A stretch of DNA of 21,301 bases from JAABRU01 sp964505535 (GTDB lineage: Bacteria; Desulfobacterota; Desulfobacteria; Desulfobacterales; Desulfococcaceae): the NCBI GenBank assembly GCA_964505535.1, contig CAZDIU010000055.1, positions 1 through 21,301 on the forward strand, read 5' to 3'. This document shows, piece by piece, positions 7,547-14,532 of the stretch. A model generated the notes under the pieces. The model was given only the letters and a program-made list of their open reading frames with translations. It searched no databases and was not told where the DNA came from. The position numbers were made by a program, and so were the translations under genes. The stretch's first letter is position 1. Each line of letters begins with the position of its first letter.

Positions 7547-8005
7547 TGTGCTTGCCAGTGTTCAGCATTTATACTGGAATAAGTCGAAAATCTGTGTTTT
7601 TTATATTGGTTGTCGCCATATAACATGGATCTGGGCAATGTGAAATTCAGCAGTTCGGTCAGGCTGTGCCGGTTTATAAATTTATAACCCACTCTGGTAG
7701 TGGGACAAATCCGTTGATCCCCAGTTTTTAACCCAGAGTCACACAGAGTTTTTTTCTGGGGGAAATTCAGATGTAATAAAAAATCAACCGGTTTCACCCA
7801 CTCCCCCCACTCTTTATCAACAGATATTTTTTCAATCATCCCGAATTTCAGATGGAATTCTTTCATTTTCTCTGCCATCTGCTCTTCATCAACAAAATTC
7901 CCTTTCCTGTTTCATCTTAAATTGCAGCCGGATTTCAGAGCGATGCCGAAGTGCGGGATTGTACCTGGTGCTGATCCGGGCTGCAATTTCAGTTGAAACG
8001 AAGTA
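7547..8005. other. 459-bp gap between lysS and lolC
   Basis: No convincing gene is present. The gap holds the long palindromic element at 7909-7999, a hairpin CCCACT-CTGGT-AGTGGG at 7688-7704, and the AT palindrome TTATAAATTTATAA near 7672-7685. A 111-codon minus-strand frame (7543-7878) crosses the gap. Its second half runs through repeat-like DNA and its end overlaps the lolC start, so I treat it as non-coding or a remnant. The lolC promoter should lie here but was not assigned. Confidence 0.5.
7909..7999. repeat. 91-bp long imperfect palindrome just past lysS
   Basis: GTTTCATCTTAAATTGCAG (7909-7927) pairs with CTGCAATTTCAGTTGAAAC (7981-7999) with 17 of 19 positions matching. The stem continues inward through GCC/GGC and GGAT/ATCC with one bulged base. 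It begins seven bases after the lysS stop codon. There is no T tract after it on the minus strand. It could be a 3'-UTR structure, a non-canonical terminator or a small palindromic repeat. Confidence 0.6.
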
Positions 8006-9502
8006 CTACTGCCTTGTTTTCATATGGGGAAACAGAATGACTTCCCGAATGGATGGCGCATCGGTGAGCAGCATGACCAGCCGGTCAATGCCGATGCCCT
8101 CGCCTGCGGTGGGCGGCATTCCGTATTCCAATGCCTCGATATAATCCTCATCCATATAATGCGCCTCTTTGTCGCCTGCATCCCGGTCTTCCACCTGCTG
8201 GAGAAATCTTCCCCGCTGATCATCCGGATCATTGAGTTCGGAAAATCCGTTCGCGATTTCCCGGCCTGCAATGAAAAGCTCAAACCGTTCCGTCAGTTCA
8301 GGCTCTGTCTCGCTTCTCCGGGAAAGGGGGGAAACCTCGACCGGATATCCGGTGATAAAGGTGGGCTGAATCAGATGCGGCTCCACCAGCAGATCAAAGA
8401 GTTTGGTGATAACCTTGCCCAGACGGCCGGTTTTGGTGATTTTTAAGCCTTTTCCCTCTGCAAAGTTCAGCAGTTTTTCCTTGTCATTCAGGAGGGAAGG
8501 TTCCACGCCGCCGATTTGGGCAAGCGCGTCAGCAAGGGAAATGCGTTTCCATTTTGCGCCCAGATCAATGCTGTTTCCCTGACAACTGATCACAGGGGAG
8601 CCAAGCACATCTTCTGCCACCTGCCGGAACATCACTTCCGTCAAATCCATCAGATCCGTATGGGTCGCATATGCCTGATAAAACTCCAGCATGGTGAATT
8701 CCGGGTTGTGCTGGGTGGATATGCCTTCGTTGCGGAAATTGCGGTTGATCTCAAACACCCGCTCAAATCCGCCCACCACGAGGCGTTTGAGATAGAGTTC
8801 CGGTGCAATGCGCAGGAACATGTCCATGTTCAACGCATTGTGATGGGTGACAAAAGGCTCAGCTTCCGCTCCTCCGGGAATGGTCTGCATCATGGGTGTT
8901 TCCACTTCCAGAAAATCCCGCTGCAGCAGAAAATTCCGCACAGCCTGAACAATCCGGCTCCTTTTGACAAAGATCTCCCGAACATCCGGATTCATAATCA
9001 AATCAAGATAGCGCTGGCGGTAGCGTTTTTCCGGATCCTTGAGGCCGTGAAATTTTTCCGGCAGGGGGCGCAGGCTTTTGCAGACCAGCCGGAGATCCTT
9101 TGCCAGCAAAGTCCATTCCCCGGTTTTGGTCTGGAACAGACTGCCTGTCAGTCCTATGAAATCACCCACATCCGTTTGTTTGAACAGGGCATATGTCTCA
9201 TTTCCCACTTTGTCGCTGCGGATATAGGCCTGCATCTGTCCTGTCCGGTCTTTGAAGCGGATGAATGCTGATTTTCCAAAACGGTTAATGGCCATCATAC
9301 GGCCCGCAGTGGCAAAAAACGGCCCCTTCTCCTCTGCCCCATCCGTGTGCACAGGTTCGGAACCCATGCCTTCCGCATGAGACTGAATCTCCCTGACCGT
9401 ATGGGGAACAGCAAATCCGCCGGGAAAGAGATTGATACCGCTTTCCTTCAGTTGGACTGTTTTTTCTCTTCTTTTTTCAATCAGATCGCTTTTTTCTTCC
9501 AT
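8006..9502 (-). CDS. lysS: LysS, class II lysyl-tRNA synthetase
   Basis: The 498-residue enzyme charges tRNA-Lys with lysine in the cytoplasm. The N-terminal OB-fold anticodon-binding domain covers about residues 60-150 (GRMMAINRFGKSAFIRFKD). The class II catalytic core follows, with motif 2 FRNEGISTQHNPEF at 256-269 and motif 3 GIGIDRLVML at 469-478. The segment DPEKRYRQRYLDL at 156-168 is characteristic of bacterial LysS. The length is normal and no key motif is missing. A good sigma70-like promoter lies just upstream at 9568-9596. The gene leads towards the lol and bam genes on the same strand but is separated from them by a 459-bp gap with a long palindrome, so co-transcription is uncertain. 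Confidence 0.97.
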   Translation of the reverse strand: MEEKSDLIEKRREKTVQLKESGINLFPGGFAVPHTVREIQSHAEGMGSEPVHTDGAEEKGPFFATAGRMMAINRFGKSAFIRFKDRTGQMQAYIRSDKVGNETYALFKQTDVGDFIGLTGSLFQTKTGEWTLLAKDLRLVCKSLRPLPEKFHGLKDPEKRYRQRYLDLIMNPDVREIFVKRSRIVQAVRNFLLQRDFLEVETPMMQTIPGGAEAEPFVTHHNALNMDMFLRIAPELYLKRLVVGGFERVFEINRNFRNEGISTQHNPEFTMLEFYQAYATHTDLMDLTEVMFRQVAEDVLGSPVISCQGNSIDLGAKWKRISLADALAQIGGVEPSLLNDKEKLLNFAEGKGLKITKTGRLGKVITKLFDLLVEPHLIQPTFITGYPVEVSPLSRRSETEPELTERFELFIAGREIANGFSELNDPDDQRGRFLQQVEDRDAGDKEAHYMDEDYIEALEYGMPPTAGEGIGIDRLVMLLTDAPSIREVILFPHMKTRQ

Positions 9503-9567
9503 ATATCTTCATCCTGCCATAATAATTTGGGAATGCGCGGGAACCCGTGCATAAAGTCAAGTTGTCA

Positions 9568-9596
9568 ATGTTATGGTATTTACGCGCAGGTGTCAA
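9568..9596 (-). promoter_or_regulatory. Probable sigma70-type promoter of lysS
   Basis: On the minus strand a perfect -35 TTGACA (9596-9591) is followed after 17 bases by TAACAT (9573-9568), a 4/6 match to the -10 consensus. A start near 9561 would give a leader of about 60 bases before the lysS ATG at 9502. The promoter lies in the 119-bp gap after the O-methyltransferase gene. Confidence 0.6.
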
Positions 9597-9621
9597 GGTT
9601 AAGTTCGGAGGGAAGAGAAAA

Positions 9622-10239
9622 TCATACCCGGAGTGCCAGGCATATCCCGTCATTTTCCGGGGAATGAAAGGGAAGAAAGGTGAAAAGGTTGACCGACTGC
9701 CAGTCCGGATCCCCCGCGATGGCCCGGTTGAATTTTTCCGCATCCCGGAATCCGGTATTGTCTGCCACCAGAAGGCCTCCGCTTTTGAGGCATTTTTTGC
9801 ACAGGGGCAGGGCAGGAAAATAGAATTCCTTGTCAATATCCATGAAAATCATGTCAAACTTCTCATCTGTGTTTCTCATCAATTCCAGGACATCTCCTTC
9901 CCATACATCCGCACAGTCAGTCAAACCGGCTTTGTGCAGGTTTGTCCTTGCCCGTGCTGCCAGTTCCGGGCTGAACTCCGCTGTCACCAGATGCCCGCCA
10001 TTCTCCCGGCAGGCTCTGGCCAGCCATATGGAAGAATAGGCTGTGGCTGTGCCAAGTTCCAGAATCTGTTTTGCTCTGCCTGTCCTGGCGAGGATGGAAA
10101 GCAGTTGACCGGCCACAGGCCCGACAATGGGAATTTCCTCCCGGTATGCCTCTTCCTCCAGTTCCAGCAGGAGCGCATCTCTTGGCGGAACAAACTGGCG
10201 GAAATATTCCTCCGGACTGTCCATCATGGGACTTGCCAT
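9622..10239 (-). CDS. Class I SAM-dependent O-methyltransferase (COG4122 / catechol-type family)
   Basis: The 205-residue product has the size and motifs of the small O-methyltransferase family (type 3, related to caffeoyl-CoA and catechol O-methyltransferases). The SAM-binding motif is ILELGTATAYSSIWLA. The acidic residue that follows (VTAEFSPE) fits the ribose-binding position, and DMIFMDIDKEFY with LLVADNTGFRD carries the residues that normally bind the metal and substrate. The substrate cannot be told from sequence. The ATG at 10239 was chosen because GGAGAAAGGA lies upstream and MASPMMDSPEEYF fits the family start. The frame stays open to 10308, where the extra residues look non-homologous. 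The gene lies between a terminator that ends cheX and the lysS promoter, so it may be transcribed alone or by read-through. Confidence 0.85.
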   Translation of the reverse strand: MASPMMDSPEEYFRQFVPPRDALLLELEEEAYREEIPIVGPVAGQLLSILARTGRAKQILELGTATAYSSIWLARACRENGGHLVTAEFSPELAARARTNLHKAGLTDCADVWEGDVLELMRNTDEKFDMIFMDIDKEFYFPALPLCKKCLKSGGLLVADNTGFRDAEKFNRAIAGDPDWQSVNLFTFLPFHSPENDGICLALRV

Positions 10240-10306
10240 TTCATTTTCCTTTCTCCGTATCTTCATCCGCAAAAAAAACTGATCATGGATTGCTGTCTCA
10301 AAATGC

Positions 10307-10346
10307 AAAAAAATATCTTCCTGAACGCTGCCATGCTTTTTCAGGA
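10307..10346 (-). terminator. Intrinsic terminator at the end of cheX
   Basis: On the minus strand TCCTGAA (10346-10340) pairs with TTCAGGA (10325-10319) across a 14-base loop, followed by AGATA and seven T residues (10313-10307). The cheX TGA stop lies inside the first arm. This marks the end of the cheX transcript. Confidence 0.65.
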
Positions 10347-10844
10347 TTCAAGACATATTTCAATGGTGAACTTTTCGTCACTTCCTGAGGAGAACTCTCC
10401 TTTTTCTATGGTGAAATCCACAGCGACAATGGGGTAGCTGCTGATATGCTTGATGGTGTGGTTTTTGCCGGATATGACGGTCGGAATGGCCGCATCCAGG
10501 GAAACCCCAATCTGTTCGAGTTCCTGTCTGGCCTGACCGGAAATCATGTTCGTGATTTCTCCGACTGCATCCCGGATTTCATCGTTGACCTTTGTCATTT
10601 CCTCACCAAACATATTGGACACAATGGCAAGAATCATTTCTTCCGGGAAACTGACCGAAAGGGATCCGTTGTGATCCCCGGTCATGCCGATGACGCCGGA
10701 CACATCCCCGTTTGCGGTCTCCTTGTTCTTCAGATAAGGCTCTGATGCGTTTGCTTCTGTAAAAGCCATTGTTCTCAATACGTTAAGTGTTGCATTGATA
10801 AACGGCCCGACCAGTCTGACATCTATTTTGTCCTGTACATCCAT
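10341..10844 (-). CDS. cheX: CheX-like CheY-P phosphatase
   Basis: The 167-residue product resembles CheX, a CheC-type phosphatase that removes phosphate from CheY. The protein begins MDVQDKIDVRLVGPFINATL, typical of CheX (an opening helix followed by NATLNVL). The active-site signature D-x3-E-x2-N is present as DAVGEITN, with Glu96 and Asn99, followed after 21 residues by Pro121. That is within one residue of the published CheX spacing as I recall it. The ATG at 10844 has GGGAGGGAGAA directly upstream. The frame continues to 11189, but that part overlaps a repeat element and has no protein character. With two cheY genes upstream on the same strand and a chemotaxis operon nearby, a role in signal termination is likely. 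Confidence 0.87.
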   Translation of the reverse strand: MDVQDKIDVRLVGPFINATLNVLRTMAFTEANASEPYLKNKETANGDVSGVIGMTGDHNGSLSVSFPEEMILAIVSNMFGEEMTKVNDEIRDAVGEITNMISGQARQELEQIGVSLDAAIPTVISGKNHTIKHISSYPIVAVDFTIEKGEFSSGSDEKFTIEICLES

Positions 10845-11240
10845 TTCTCCCTCCCGTTTCGCTGCATCCCGGCGGTTCCGGATTCCGGCAGGATGTATAA
10901 AAAATATCCGGTTATTATTCTCTTGATCCCCTTTGCGGGGAACAGATCCGTCACAGGATCTTGCAGGGGCAGTTTCATGTGCACCTTTTCCCTTATGCCC
11001 GGATATGTATATGAAATCTGAAAATATTTCAGCAAAAAGCTGTGTGACGGCTGTTTTCAGGCCGCCACGAAGATGCTGCGTCTCACAAAGGTTAATGCGC
11101 AGTTGTTTCTCAGAGTTCATGATTATGACAAGTCTGAACAATGACTGTCTGAATACCGGGTTAAAATACTTTTCTGCCCTTTCTGTCAAGTCTTTACCGC
11201 AGGCACGGGAAAAAAATCACCGCATCTGCCCAAAAACCAT
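10845..11240. other. 396-bp gap between cheY and cheX holding a dispersed repeat
   Basis: No gene is seen here. The gap contains the 110-bp repeat at 11011-11120 and short AT-rich flanks. I found no clear terminator after cheY and no clear promoter before cheX. Confidence 0.55.
11011..11120. repeat. 110-bp dispersed element related to the one upstream of skp (copy B)
   Basis: It begins ATGAAATCTGAAAAT and ends TTTCTCAGAGTTCAT, an imperfect terminal inverted repeat. Its right half (CTCACAAAGGTTAATGCGCA, then GTT) corresponds to TTTCACAAAGATTCAATGCA, then CAGTT, in the element at 2303-2403. Both copies have the same orientation and sit 5' of a minus-strand gene, cheX here and skp there. Confidence 0.6.
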
Positions 11241-11639
11241 CTACTCCTCTCCTGTTCCCTCATCCTGAAGAATGAGGGAAAGTTTCTTTCCCAGATCCTT
11301 GGCCGTGAAAGGTTTTACAATAAATCCCGTAACCCCGGCCTTGGTGGCCTCAATGACATTTTCCTTTTTGCCCTCCGCGGTTACCATGACAAAGGGCAGA
11401 TGGCCCAGGCGTTTGTCCGCCCTTATTTTTTTCAGCAGGGCTATTCCTGTCATATTGGGCATGTTCCAGTCACAGATAATCATATCCACCTTTTCCTTAC
11501 CCAGAATGTCCCAGGCAACAGCCCCGTCATCCGCTTCTATGATATTGTTCAGGTTGAAGCGCTTTGTGAGCATTCTTCTGATAATCCCGCGCATAATTGG
11601 AAAATCATCCACAATCAGTATGCAAGTATCCTTTGCCAT
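11241..11639 (-). CDS. cheY: Single-domain CheY-type response regulator (first)
   Basis: The 132-residue product is a stand-alone receiver domain. All signalling residues are in place: acidic pair Asp11-Asp12, phospho-acceptor Asp57 in MIICDWNMP, Thr87 in VMVTAEG and Lys109 in FIVKPF. The numbering matches E. coli CheY almost exactly. There is no output domain, so it should act by binding a partner such as the flagellar switch, or as a phosphate sink. The ATG at 11639 is preferred over the adjacent ATG at 11642 because GAGGAG then has a six-base spacing. It is followed by cheX after a repeat-containing gap. Confidence 0.93.
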   Translation of the reverse strand: MAKDTCILIVDDFPIMRGIIRRMLTKRFNLNNIIEADDGAVAWDILGKEKVDMIICDWNMPNMTGIALLKKIRADKRLGHLPFVMVTAEGKKENVIEATKAGVTGFIVKPFTAKDLGKKLSLILQDEGTGEE

Positions 11640-12572
11640 CATCAGCTCCTCGGAAATATTATATATGAAAGTCCCTGTTGGGTTTGGGTTCCACGGTCTT
11701 ATCTGTAAAAACAGCCCCGGGACGTTCATGCTTCGTTGCGACCATCCGCTCATCGCGGTTTGTTATGTGAAAGTCGTGGCCGAACAGCCTCAGGGATTTC
11801 AGCGAATCAATAACTCCCCAAAGCTCCACAGTTTTTAAGATAATCAGTCTGGAGCAGGCCGGGTTGAACGGCGTTAAACCCAACATTCTGAGTTTGCTGG
11901 ATTTCGTTCCTCAGTTCAACTGCGGAAAACTCCAAATATGTTTTCTTAAAGACTGTATGCTGCGGAAACAGAACCTTCATGTTTTCATATGAGTATTCGT
12001 TCATATCATTTTGCCTTATGCTTTGACAGTGCCAGCCTGTAAATGGCAAGCGGCAGGGGGCATACATGTCTGTCCTCATCTGAGATGACTGAATATCCGG
12101 CCTGCATCATTTACAGAGCAGCCACTGTCCATGTGTTCTCATGCCCCGCGGGAAACAGGGACAAAAAATATCAAGTCAGGAATTATAAAATTTTTCATGT
12201 TCCGTTCTGAGGGTTCCTCACAGCCGGTTACAGTAACTGATGTTACGCCGTCTTTTTCACCGTCATACCGGCAAAAGCCGGAATCCAGTGATATTAAGGA
12301 GTTGCAGATGCAGACTTTCTCCGGAATGACCGGAAAGCTTCCCGCCCCCTCATTCCGGCAAAAGCCGGAATCCAGTGATTTCAACCGGTTTTGGATACCG
12401 ACTTTCGTCGGTATGACGGTGATGGCGTAACATCAGACAGTAAAATCTGATTATGCAGCATATCCAATAATAAGTTTTGAGGATCAAAACTCCTGAATCA
12501 GTTACAGCACAATGATGAGAACACCGGTTGGAAAGACCGGTTTTTCGGGCTGCTGACTTTGGCTCCCCGAAT
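11640..12572. other. 933-bp gene-poor gap between two cheY genes
   Basis: No well-supported gene is present. The part at 11690-12080 is low in coding character and contains GGGTTGAAC...GTTAAACCC (11861-11881), a hairpin of a common intergenic type. The part at 12237-12436 is a composite of REP-like units inside an outer inverted repeat. Near 12523-12545 ACCGGT...ACCGGT is followed by TTTTT on the plus strand. Small open frames here (for example 11807-12079) run through repeat sequence and are not called. Confidence 0.55.
12237..12436. repeat. 200-bp composite repeat with 13-bp ends and REP-like units
   Basis: CTGATGTTACGCC (12237-12249) and its exact reverse complement (12424-12436) bound the element. 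CACCGTCATACC (12259-12270) and GGTATGACGGTG (12410-12421) form a second inverted pair. Inside are two direct copies of CCGGCAAAAGCCGGAATCCA, with TCATACC or TCATT before and GTGAT after (12262-12293 and 12350-12379). Each is followed by an inverted half-unit (ACTTTCTCCGGAATGACC near 12314-12331; GATACCGACTTTCGTCGGTA at 12394-12413). This is the CGTCATTCCGGC...GCCGGAATCCAG class of intergenic repeat. Confidence 0.75.
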
Positions 12573-12998
12573 TCATCCTCTGCCCAGGCTGTGACCGTCT
12601 GGCTGTGCATTCAGAAGAGGATGGTCCCGGAGCATGGCGTTCAGGGCATTTTCCAAATCCTCGGTACTGAAAGGTTTTGTAATATAGCTTGTAACTCCTT
12701 TTTCAGTGGCTTCCATGACAAATTTTTTTTTGCCTTCGGCTGTAACCATAATAAAAGGCAGATCCGCGCAGTCAGCATCAGACCGGATTTTTTCGAGCAG
12801 TTCCACCCCTTTCATGTTCGGCATATGCCAGTCGCAGATAACCGCATCAATTTTCTGACTCTTGATGATTTCCCAGGCTTTTTTGCCGCTATCCGCCTCC
12901 AAAACATTTTCCAGTCCCATTCCCTTCAGAATTTTTTTTATGACCCGCCGCATGGTGGAAAAATCATCCACCACCAGTATGCAAATGTCTCCGGACAT
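12573..12998 (-). CDS. cheY: Single-domain CheY-type response regulator (second)
   Basis: The 141-residue product is a receiver domain with a short C-terminal tail (residues 126-141, ending DGHSLGRG). The signalling residues are Asp11-Asp12, phospho-acceptor Asp56 in AVICDWHMP, Thr86 in IMVTAEG and Lys108 in YITKPF. It shares long identical blocks with the plus-strand regulator at 16881-17261 (VVDDFSTMRR, then IKKIL, then SYxxKPF), so the two are probably paralogues from duplication. GAGGAG lies six bases before the ATG at 12998. The gene is transcribed away from the cheW operon, with about 376 bases between the two starts. Confidence 0.93.
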   Translation of the reverse strand: MSGDICILVVDDFSTMRRVIKKILKGMGLENVLEADSGKKAWEIIKSQKIDAVICDWHMPNMKGVELLEKIRSDADCADLPFIMVTAEGKKKFVMEATEKGVTSYITKPFSTEDLENALNAMLRDHPLLNAQPDGHSLGRG

Positions 12999-13374
12999 GC
13001 TTCACTCCTCATTTATACGTGTAATCAGGATGATATACCGCAAAATGCGGTTTTGACAATGTGTATGGCAAAAAAAATGTTATTTTCAGTCAAACATCTG
13101 TTGTATTGTCAGAATAAAATATAATAGAATATAAAACAATAAAAATCTGTCAAACTGATTTATCCTTTTTCGGCATTCCGGAAAATCCTGCGGCCTGTGC
13201 CCTGCCGGTTTATTTCCTCAATTTGTGTGAAAAAAATGCACAGGAAGGAGAAATATACTTGAAACTCTGTACAAAAACGCCATATATATAGAAAAGGACG
13301 ATTAAAAGAGATGTGTCTTAAAATATCGTTTCTTCAGTCTTTCAGCATTTTTCAAACAATTCAAGGAGGGAAAA
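12999..13374. other. Divergent intergenic region between cheY and cheW
   Basis: This AT-rich region must hold promoters for both directions. The stretch 13100-13150 is extremely AT-rich. A plus-strand TTGTCA (13106-13111) with TATAAA (13130-13135) at 18 bases is one candidate, and the pair at 13259-13288 is another. A small hairpin ACCGCA-AAA-TGCGGT (13037-13051) followed by TTTT lies in the leader of the minus-strand cheY. No FliA-type promoter was recognised. Confidence 0.5.
13259..13288 (+). promoter_or_regulatory. Candidate promoter for the cheW operon
   Basis: TTGAAA (13259-13264) and TATATA (13283-13288) are spaced 18 bases apart, about 85 bases before the cheW start. The match is fair and the surrounding DNA is AT-rich, so alternatives exist. 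Confidence 0.35.
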
Positions 13375-13887
13375 TTGGCCAAGTCACCGAAAGCAATGGA
13401 CCAGGCTGTCAAAGCCATAGAAGAAAAAGAGGGGAAATACCTGACATTTACGCTTGCGGATGAGGAATACGGCATCGGCATACTGAAAATCAAGGAAATT
13501 ATCGGCATGATGCCGATTACGCTGGTTCCCCAGACACCGGTTTTTGTCAAAGGGGTTATCAACCTGAGGGGAAAGGTCATCCCGGTCATTGATCTCCGGC
13601 TCAGATTTGGGATGGAGACTATCGAATACACGGACCGTACCTGCATTATTGTCGTCGAGATCGAAGGCGAGACCGGAAATATCATGATCGGCATTGTCGT
13701 AGACACCGTGTCTGAAGTGCTGAACATAAAAAAACAGGATATTGAGGATACGCCCCGGTTTGGCACCAAACTGGATACAAATTACATTCTCGGAATGGCA
13801 AAGACAGAGGGGGGAGTCAAAATACTTCTTGACATTGACCGCGTCCTCCGGTCTGAAGAAATCACAATGCTTGAAAAATCGGCATAG
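13375..13887 (+). CDS. cheW: CheW, chemotaxis coupling protein
   Basis: The 170-residue product is a single CheW/SH3-like domain that links chemoreceptors to the CheA kinase. The typical order is visible: YLTFTLADEEYGIGILKIKE (strand and receptor-binding region), LVPQTPVFVKGVINLRGKVI and PVIDLRLRFG (the signature), then CIIVVEI, GIVVDTVSEVLNI and the C-terminal GVKILLDIDRVL. Translation probably starts at the TTG at 13375, because AAGGAGGG sits four bases before it. The first ATG in frame, at 13396, has no ribosome site. It is the first gene of the plus-strand operon and is followed by a 311-bp gap. Confidence 0.94.
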   Translation: MAKSPKAMDQAVKAIEEKEGKYLTFTLADEEYGIGILKIKEIIGMMPITLVPQTPVFVKGVINLRGKVIPVIDLRLRFGMETIEYTDRTCIIVVEIEGETGNIMIGIVVDTVSEVLNIKKQDIEDTPRFGTKLDTNYILGMAKTEGGVKILLDIDRVLRSEEITMLEKSA

Positions 13888-14198
13888 ACATTTCCCCGTT
13901 CGTCCGGGGCAGCCTTTTTCCTGCGGCAGGCATTCTCCCGCAGCGCCGGGGATCGGGAAAATGACAGTGTATGCCGGCAGGCAGAGGTTTTTCACGGGGG
14001 ATCTTTTTCAATGGTTTATTGACAAGTTTCGGCTGCATATTGTACTCTTGAAAGACTTGTTTTTCAGATTGCTGCATGCCTGCGGCCCTTATTCACCCAA
14101 CACCTTTTCAGAAAAAGATTTTCTGAGGGATTGGAAGGCAAAGCCCTCCCGGAGGACAGGTCATTCAGCTTTTTTCCGGAAAGCGGGGGAGTTCGGAA
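13888..14198. other. 311-bp gap between cheW and the STAS gene
   Basis: The gap contains two hairpins soon after cheW: CCCCG...CGGGG (13894-13909), followed shortly by CCTTTTTCC, and CTGCGG...CCGCAG (13921-13943). Further on is a possible promoter, TTGACA (14019-14024) with TGTACT (14041-14046) at 16 bases. The signs suggest partial termination after cheW and a second start before the STAS gene. No gene is seen. Confidence 0.4.
14019..14046 (+). promoter_or_regulatory. Candidate internal promoter before the STAS/CheA-like genes
   Basis: A perfect -35 TTGACA (14019-14024) is followed after 16 bases by TGTACT (14041-14046), a 4/6 match to the -10 box. The STAS start is about 150 bases downstream. 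Confidence 0.35.
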
Positions 14199-14519
14199 AT
14201 GACAATGCCCGTTATGTTCAAAGTCAGTCATGATCCTCCCTGGGAAATCATAGCGGCAGGGGGAGATATGACCGCAGAAACATCCGAAGAACTCATTGCC
14301 GTGCTGTCGGACCTCATCCGCAGACAGTGCGTCAGTATACGTTTCGATCTGTCCCAGGTCAGGGATATTGATTTGGTTTCTTTTCATATTCTTGTTCTTT
14401 TTTCCCAAAGGATGTGCAAAGAGATTCCGTCTGCGGACCTGGAGATCATTGATGCGGATGACAATATCCGCAATCTGTTCCGGATGACACATCTGGATCG
14501 CGTCTTCCGAATCATATAA
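14199..14519 (+). CDS. Small STAS-domain protein with atypical phosphorylation site
   Basis: The 106-residue product is a stand-alone STAS domain, the fold of anti-anti-sigma factors such as SpoIIAA and RsbV. The core is FKVSHDPPWEIIAAGGDMTA (first strands), SIRFDLSQVRDIDLVSFHIL (the central strand and helix), and a C-terminal LEIIDADDNIRNLFRMTHLD. In classic members a serine follows the aspartate of the I-D-S-S-G motif and is phosphorylated. Here the motif reads DIDLVSFH, so Leu59 sits at that position and the nearest serine is Ser61. Regulation by serine phosphorylation therefore looks changed or lost. GGGGAG precedes the ATG at 14199. The gene ends 13 bases before the CheA-like gene, so the two proteins may work together. 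The partner and function are unknown. Confidence 0.8.
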   Translation: MTMPVMFKVSHDPPWEIIAAGGDMTAETSEELIAVLSDLIRRQCVSIRFDLSQVRDIDLVSFHILVLFSQRMCKEIPSADLEIIDADDNIRNLFRMTHLDRVFRII

Positions 14520-14532
14520 GTAAGGATTTTCA

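Noticed and set aside
7543..7878. 111-codon minus-strand open frame between lysS and lolC
   Set aside because: It overlaps the lolC start, its second half passes through hairpin and repeat-like DNA, and no family is recognised. The first 45 codons look more gene-like, so a remnant cannot be excluded.
10845..11189. N-terminal extension of the CheX frame by 115 residues
   Set aside because: It runs through the 11011-11120 repeat; the ATG at 10844 has a strong GGGAGG site and fits the family start.
11807..12079. 90-codon minus-strand open frame in the gap between two cheY genes
   Set aside because: Part of the frame is a common intergenic hairpin type (GGGTTGAAC...GTTAAACCC); no ribosome site and no recognisable motif.
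12139..12384. Small open frame over the REP-like units
   Set aside because: The repeated SLDSGFCR peptide is just translation of the CCGGAATCCAG repeat and is not a real protein.
12259..12421. Possible short CRISPR array
   Set aside because: Only two direct repeats, each followed by an inverted half-unit, with no regular spacers and no cas genes; the pattern is that of REP-like intergenic repeats.
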